The position numbers and the translations under genes were made by a program. Below are positions 6,104 through 8,680 of a DNA stretch of 8,680 nt, in pieces. Under the pieces are notes generated by a model, which was not told the DNA's origin, searched no databases, and saw nothing but the letters and a program-made list of their open reading frames with translations. Each line of letters starts with the position of its first letter. The first letter of the stretch is position 1. The stretch is from Spirochaetota bacterium (GTDB lineage: Bacteria > Spirochaetota > JAGLSM01): assembly GCA_023135745.1 (NCBI GenBank), contig JAGLSM010000062.1, positions 1 through 8,680 on the forward strand, in the 5' to 3' direction.

Positions 6104-6901
6104 ATGATGAGAGTAAATATTATCAGAATAATGATTTTTTTTCTTACCTGTCTTTTACCCGCCCTGTCATTAAATGCAGAGATTATTTATTTAAAAAACG
6201 GCGATACAATAAAAGGAAAAATAATTTATCAGGACAGCAAGTCCATTAAGGTAAAAGCCAGGTTCACTACTCTAACCATCCCAAAAAAGAAAATCCTACG
6301 CTATGAAAAGGAAAAACCAAAAAAGTATGAAAGTATAATAAATATCTACCTTAAAAATGGTAACGCCTTAAGAGGATACTTCATATCGCAAAGCAAAAAA
6401 ATTATCGCAATCCGTCTTATGCACGGAGTAATACTCAAAATACAGAAAAATAATATAGAACGCATGGACTGGAAAAAAAAGACAACGAAAAAATCAATCA
6501 ACAACCAAATCAGCAAGAAGAATCCCTGGAAATCTATCTGGCGGTCAACCGTTCTCCCATCCTGGGGTCAATTCTATCAGGGCCGCAATACAAAAGGATG
6601 GGTTTTTGCCGCTTCAAGCTTTATTTCTATCAGCGGACTTATATTTGCCTCTATTAAATACAATAACCTTCGTAAAGAATGGGACGCAGGTGACAATAGC
6701 ATTTCTTTATGGGACAATATGTCCACTTGGTATAATACCCGAAATGTTTTTACCGTAGCAGCTCTAACAATATGGATTTTAAATATCATAGATGCCGGCA
6801 TTGTCGAATCCCCAACGCAGAATCAAAAGCTTATACATCTAAGCATTATAAACAAATCTTCAAGTCAATGGGCAGGAATAATTTTTCAAAAAAAATTCTA
6901 A
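6104..6901 (+). CDS. Signal-peptide protein with two YQD-type modules and a DUF5683-like membrane domain
   Basis: The frame is open from TTG 6071, but AGGA (6095-6098) places the start at ATG 6104 (or 6107), giving 265 residues. That start yields a clean signal peptide, MMRVNIIRIMIFFLTCLLPA, with likely cleavage after SLNA (22-25). Module 1 (27-67, IYLKNGDTIKGKIIYQDSKS...) and module 2 (80-122, NIYLKNGNALRGYFISQSKK...) are homologous to each other and to the end of the FecR protein just upstream. A DUF5683-like part follows: WKSIWRSTVLPSWGQFYQGR (142-161), where the P..GQ.Y.G.. motif is characteristic. Hydrophobic segments lie at about 165-184 and 214-233. Such proteins are known from outer-membraned bacteria without an assigned biochemical role. 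The spacing of 46 nt from the FecR gene suggests co-transcription. Confidence 0.8.
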   Translation: MMRVNIIRIMIFFLTCLLPALSLNAEIIYLKNGDTIKGKIIYQDSKSIKVKARFTTLTIPKKKILRYEKEKPKKYESIINIYLKNGNALRGYFISQSKKIIAIRLMHGVILKIQKNNIERMDWKKKTTKKSINNQISKKNPWKSIWRSTVLPSWGQFYQGRNTKGWVFAASSFISISGLIFASIKYNNLRKEWDAGDNSISLWDNMSTWYNTRNVFTVAALTIWILNIIDAGIVESPTQNQKLIHLSIINKSSSQWAGIIFQKKF

Positions 6902-6918
6902 AAACATGTCACCTCGAC

Positions 6919-6947
6919 CTGATAAATGCATTTGATTAGTATATAAT
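6919..6947 (+). promoter_or_regulatory. Candidate promoter upstream of the propeller lipoprotein
   Basis: A perfect TATAAT (6942-6947) has a four-of-six -35 match, CTGATA (6919-6924), with a 17-bp spacer. It would give a leader of about 20 nt carrying the strong ribosome site AGAGGAGA (6957-6964). It would let the last gene be expressed beyond the sigma/FecR operon. AT-rich DNA yields such matches by chance, so this is tentative. Confidence 0.4.
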
Positions 6948-6971
6948 CAATAAAATAGAGGAGATTTAAAA

Positions 6972-7988
6972 ATGAGAAAATATTTAATTTTTATTACACT
7001 TAGCCTGCTTCTTTTTGCTTCGGCTTGTGATACCCTGCCTATCAGGCCTGATGATGAAGACGGCAGTAACTTAACTAACTACTCAATTAACATCTACGTC
7101 AGTGGAAATGTGGAGGTTGGCGCAGATTACAAGGCATGTTATTGGCTCAACGGCAGCAGGACTGATCTTGAATCCTCAGGAACCGGTGAATCGTGGTCTT
7201 CATCAATTTTTGTTTCAGGAAGTGATGTCTATGTATCCGGGTCTTATCAAGATGGCTTTGATGATGTTATCTGTTATTGGAAAAACGGAACCCTGGTTCA
7301 CCTCTCCCAAGTATGGATGGGCGGAACAACATCTATTTTTGTTACGAATAATGATGTATATGTTAGCGGATACAGTACAGCAACCGCTTCTTATTGGAAA
7401 AACGGCATTTTAAATCGTCAGGAAGGCACAAATTCAACAGCACAGTCACTTTATTTAGATGGTTCGGATGTCTATGTGGCTGGCTCAATCATGAGTACAA
7501 ATTTCTATATTGTAGCTTGTTACTGGTTAAACAATAATTTAACAGAACTAATCACTAATGATTCAAAAGCTTATTCAATTTATGTGAATAACAGCGATGT
7601 GTATGTAGCAGGTTATTACAAAGACGGCACCAATCAAATTGCCTGCTATTGGTTAAATGGAGCAAAGTATGACCTGCTGGGAGGACGGTCCGCTGAAGAA
7701 ATTTATCATGACGGAACTGATCTTTATATAGGCGGCACAACTTACTCAGGAGGCACTAGCCTTTGTTATTGGAAAAACGGTATAAAAACCGATTTGACAA
7801 GCTCAGATGCTATTAATGATGTCAGTATGATTGTATTAAACGGCCAGGTATATATGTCAGCTTCAATAGGTACCAGCGAAGATTCAGCCTATATTTGGGG
7901 AAATGGTACTTACTCAATTTTAACTAATTCTTCCAGCAACATCCAAGCTACTTCGGTTTTTGCGGTCTCTACTCCAATTGCCAACTAA
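6972..7988 (+). CDS. Lipoprotein with seven YWKNG-type repeats, predicted beta-propeller
   Basis: 338 residues. The signal peptide MRKYLIFITLSLLLFASAC gives a lipidated cysteine at residue 19 (loose lipobox), then an acidic linker (26-31). The rest consists of seven repeats of roughly 35-45 residues. Each has a 'SIyv.gsDVYVsG' strand pair and a 'CYWkNG....L' strand pair. They lie at about 38-66, 78-111, 121-148, 159-192, 202-235, 243-275 and 287-317. The first repeat lacks its opening strand. The C-terminal end (QATSVFAVS, 325-333) resembles that missing strand, which would close a seven-bladed ring by 'velcro'. Such lipoproteins may act as binding scaffolds; no ligand or catalytic residues are recognisable. 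A strong ribosome site AGAGGAGA ends 7 nt before the ATG. It is the last gene before the terminator and follows the DUF5683-like gene by 70 nt. Confidence 0.85.
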   Translation: MRKYLIFITLSLLLFASACDTLPIRPDDEDGSNLTNYSINIYVSGNVEVGADYKACYWLNGSRTDLESSGTGESWSSSIFVSGSDVYVSGSYQDGFDDVICYWKNGTLVHLSQVWMGGTTSIFVTNNDVYVSGYSTATASYWKNGILNRQEGTNSTAQSLYLDGSDVYVAGSIMSTNFYIVACYWLNNNLTELITNDSKAYSIYVNNSDVYVAGYYKDGTNQIACYWLNGAKYDLLGGRSAEEIYHDGTDLYIGGTTYSGGTSLCYWKNGIKTDLTSSDAINDVSMIVLNGQVYMSASIGTSEDSAYIWGNGTYSILTNSSSNIQATSVFAVSTPIAN

Positions 7989-7999
7989 AATAAAAAATC

Positions 8000-8034
8000 A
8001 CAAAAGCCCATGTACTCGGGCTTTTGTAATTTTA
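8000..8034 (+). terminator. Rho-independent-type terminator after the propeller lipoprotein
   Basis: A perfect 10-bp stem ACAAAAGCCC (8000-8009) / GGGCTTTTGT (8018-8027) with an 8-nt loop (8010-8017) begins 11 nt after the stop codon. A moderately T-rich tail (aattttactctttctttt) follows. It closes the sigma-to-lipoprotein operon and isolates leuS. The T-tract is interrupted, so some read-through is possible. Confidence 0.85.
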
Positions 8035-8179
8035 CTCTTTCTTTTATTATTCCCTGAAAAAAAATAATCTGTGAAAATCCGCTTGATCCGTCAAATCTAT
8101 GTTCTATCTTCCCTCGGTCACCCTCCATATTCCAAAATCAAACCAATACATGATTCATTGATTTTTAACCTCTAAAATA

Positions 8180-8225
8180 TTAATTTATACACACAAGCCG
8201 ATTTATCGGATTGTGTGTAAATTAA
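8180..8225 (+). promoter_or_regulatory. Long imperfect hairpin / palindrome upstream of leuS
   Basis: TTAATTTA (8180-8187) pairs with TAAATTAA (8218-8225). After a 2-nt bulge (8188-8189), CACACAA (8190-8196) pairs with TTGTGTG (8211-8217). After one G/A mismatch, CCG (8198-8200) pairs with CGG (8207-8209) around the 6-nt loop ATTTAT. The hairpin ends 24 nt before the leuS ATG. It has no T-run after it, and no T-box specifier or antiterminator sequence was recognised. It could be an operator, an mRNA-stability stem or a leader element. The rest of the 8035-8249 gap shows nothing convincing. Confidence 0.6.
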
Positions 8226-8249
8226 CAAATCAATCTACTGAGGCAATAA

Positions 8250-8680
8250 ATGAAATACAATCCGGCTGAAATCGAACCCAAATGGCAAAAAATATGGGAA
8301 GACAAAAAAGCTTTCAAGGCATCTAATGATCCTGAAATTTTAAAAACGAAACCCAAATACTATGTTCTTGACATGTTTCCCTATCCTTCCGGAGCAGGAC
8401 TGCATGTAGGACATCCTGAAGGATACACCGCAACAGACGTAGTTTCCAGATACAAGAGAATGCGCGGATTCAATGTCCTTCATCCAATGGGATGGGACGC
8501 GTTCGGCCTTCCCGCCGAAAGAGCCGCTCTAAGAGAAGGAATACACCCTTCAATAATAACAAAGAGAAACATAGACAACTTCAGACGCCAAATCAAGAGA
8601 CTGGGATTCAGCTATGACTGGGACAGAGAAATCAACACATCAAGCGTTGATTATTACAAGTGGACTCAATGGCTTTTTCT
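8250..8680 (+). CDS. leuS: Leucyl-tRNA synthetase, 5' part (runs off the window)
   Basis: The first 143 codons of a class I aminoacyl-tRNA synthetase that charges tRNA-Leu in the cytoplasm. The N-terminus [19 protein letters not shown] is typical. The HIGH-type ATP site is [20 protein letters not shown] (43-62, with HVGH at 52-55). [13 protein letters not shown] (78-90) is the LeuRS hallmark that follows it, and [18 protein letters not shown] (107-124) also fits. The editing domain and KMSKS loop lie beyond the window. A GAGG ribosome site (8240-8243) is 6 nt before the ATG. Its base composition is visibly less AT-rich than the neighbouring sigma/FecR operon, as expected for a conserved, well-expressed gene. 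It is separated from that operon by a terminator, so it is not functionally linked to it. Confidence 0.97.
   Translation, partial: MKYNPAEIEPKWQKIWEDKKAFKASNDPEILKTKPKYYVLDMFPYPSGAGLHVGHPEGYTATDVVSRYKRMRGFNVLHPMGWDAFGLPAERAALREGIHPSIITKRNIDNFRRQIKRLGFSYDWDREINTSSVDYYKWTQWLF

Noticed and set aside
8180..8225. T-box leader for leuS
   Set aside because: No T-box consensus, specifier loop or terminator/antiterminator pair is seen, and the leader is too short for one.

Overview
The window looks like chromosomal DNA from an AT-rich, Gram-negative bacterium. Two predicted lipoproteins carry loose lipoboxes (MASC and SAC), and two further genes have Sec signal peptides or barrel-like sequence. A DUF5683-type membrane protein and a 'CYWKNG'-repeat lipoprotein also appear. 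This mix is familiar from spirochaetes, and the start of leuS does not contradict that. The taxonomic guess is inference only; no rRNA or marker gene is complete here.

Layout. (1) 71-1348, minus strand: a FAD-dependent oxidoreductase of the geranylgeranyl-reductase/halogenase-like superfamily. (2) 1414-2170: a small type II toxin-antitoxin pair (antitoxin 1605-1793, RelE/ParE toxin 1783-2028) lying between two ~128-bp direct repeats about 91% identical. Each repeat carries a perfect 20-bp palindrome and an outer inverted repeat. (3) 2201-4247: a right-handed beta-helix lipoprotein translationally overlapped by a secreted, barrel-like protein of unknown function. (4) 4391-7988: an apparent operon of an ECF-like sigma factor, a membrane-anchored FecR-domain protein, a secreted/membrane DUF5683-like protein and a beta-propeller-like lipoprotein with seven repeats, closed by a clear hairpin terminator. 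(5) 8250-end: the 5' part of leuS, preceded by a long imperfect hairpin.

How the genes may work together. The sigma factor and FecR protein overlap by the classic ATGA, as sigma/anti-sigma pairs do. The C-terminus of the FecR protein carries the same ~42-residue module (IYxKxG..I.G.I.YQD...IKV) that occurs twice in the next gene product. No TonB receptor, the usual FecI/FecR partner, is visible. This suggests a variant envelope-sensing system in which the shared module and the propeller lipoprotein replace the receptor branch. That function is inferred.

The strongest non-gene signal is the repeat-TA-repeat unit (619-620 bp from repeat to repeat). The repeats end in -10-like boxes pointing at the next gene. 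In copy 1 a 9-bp tandem duplication places that box 16 bp from a TTGCCA hexamer, in front of the antitoxin.
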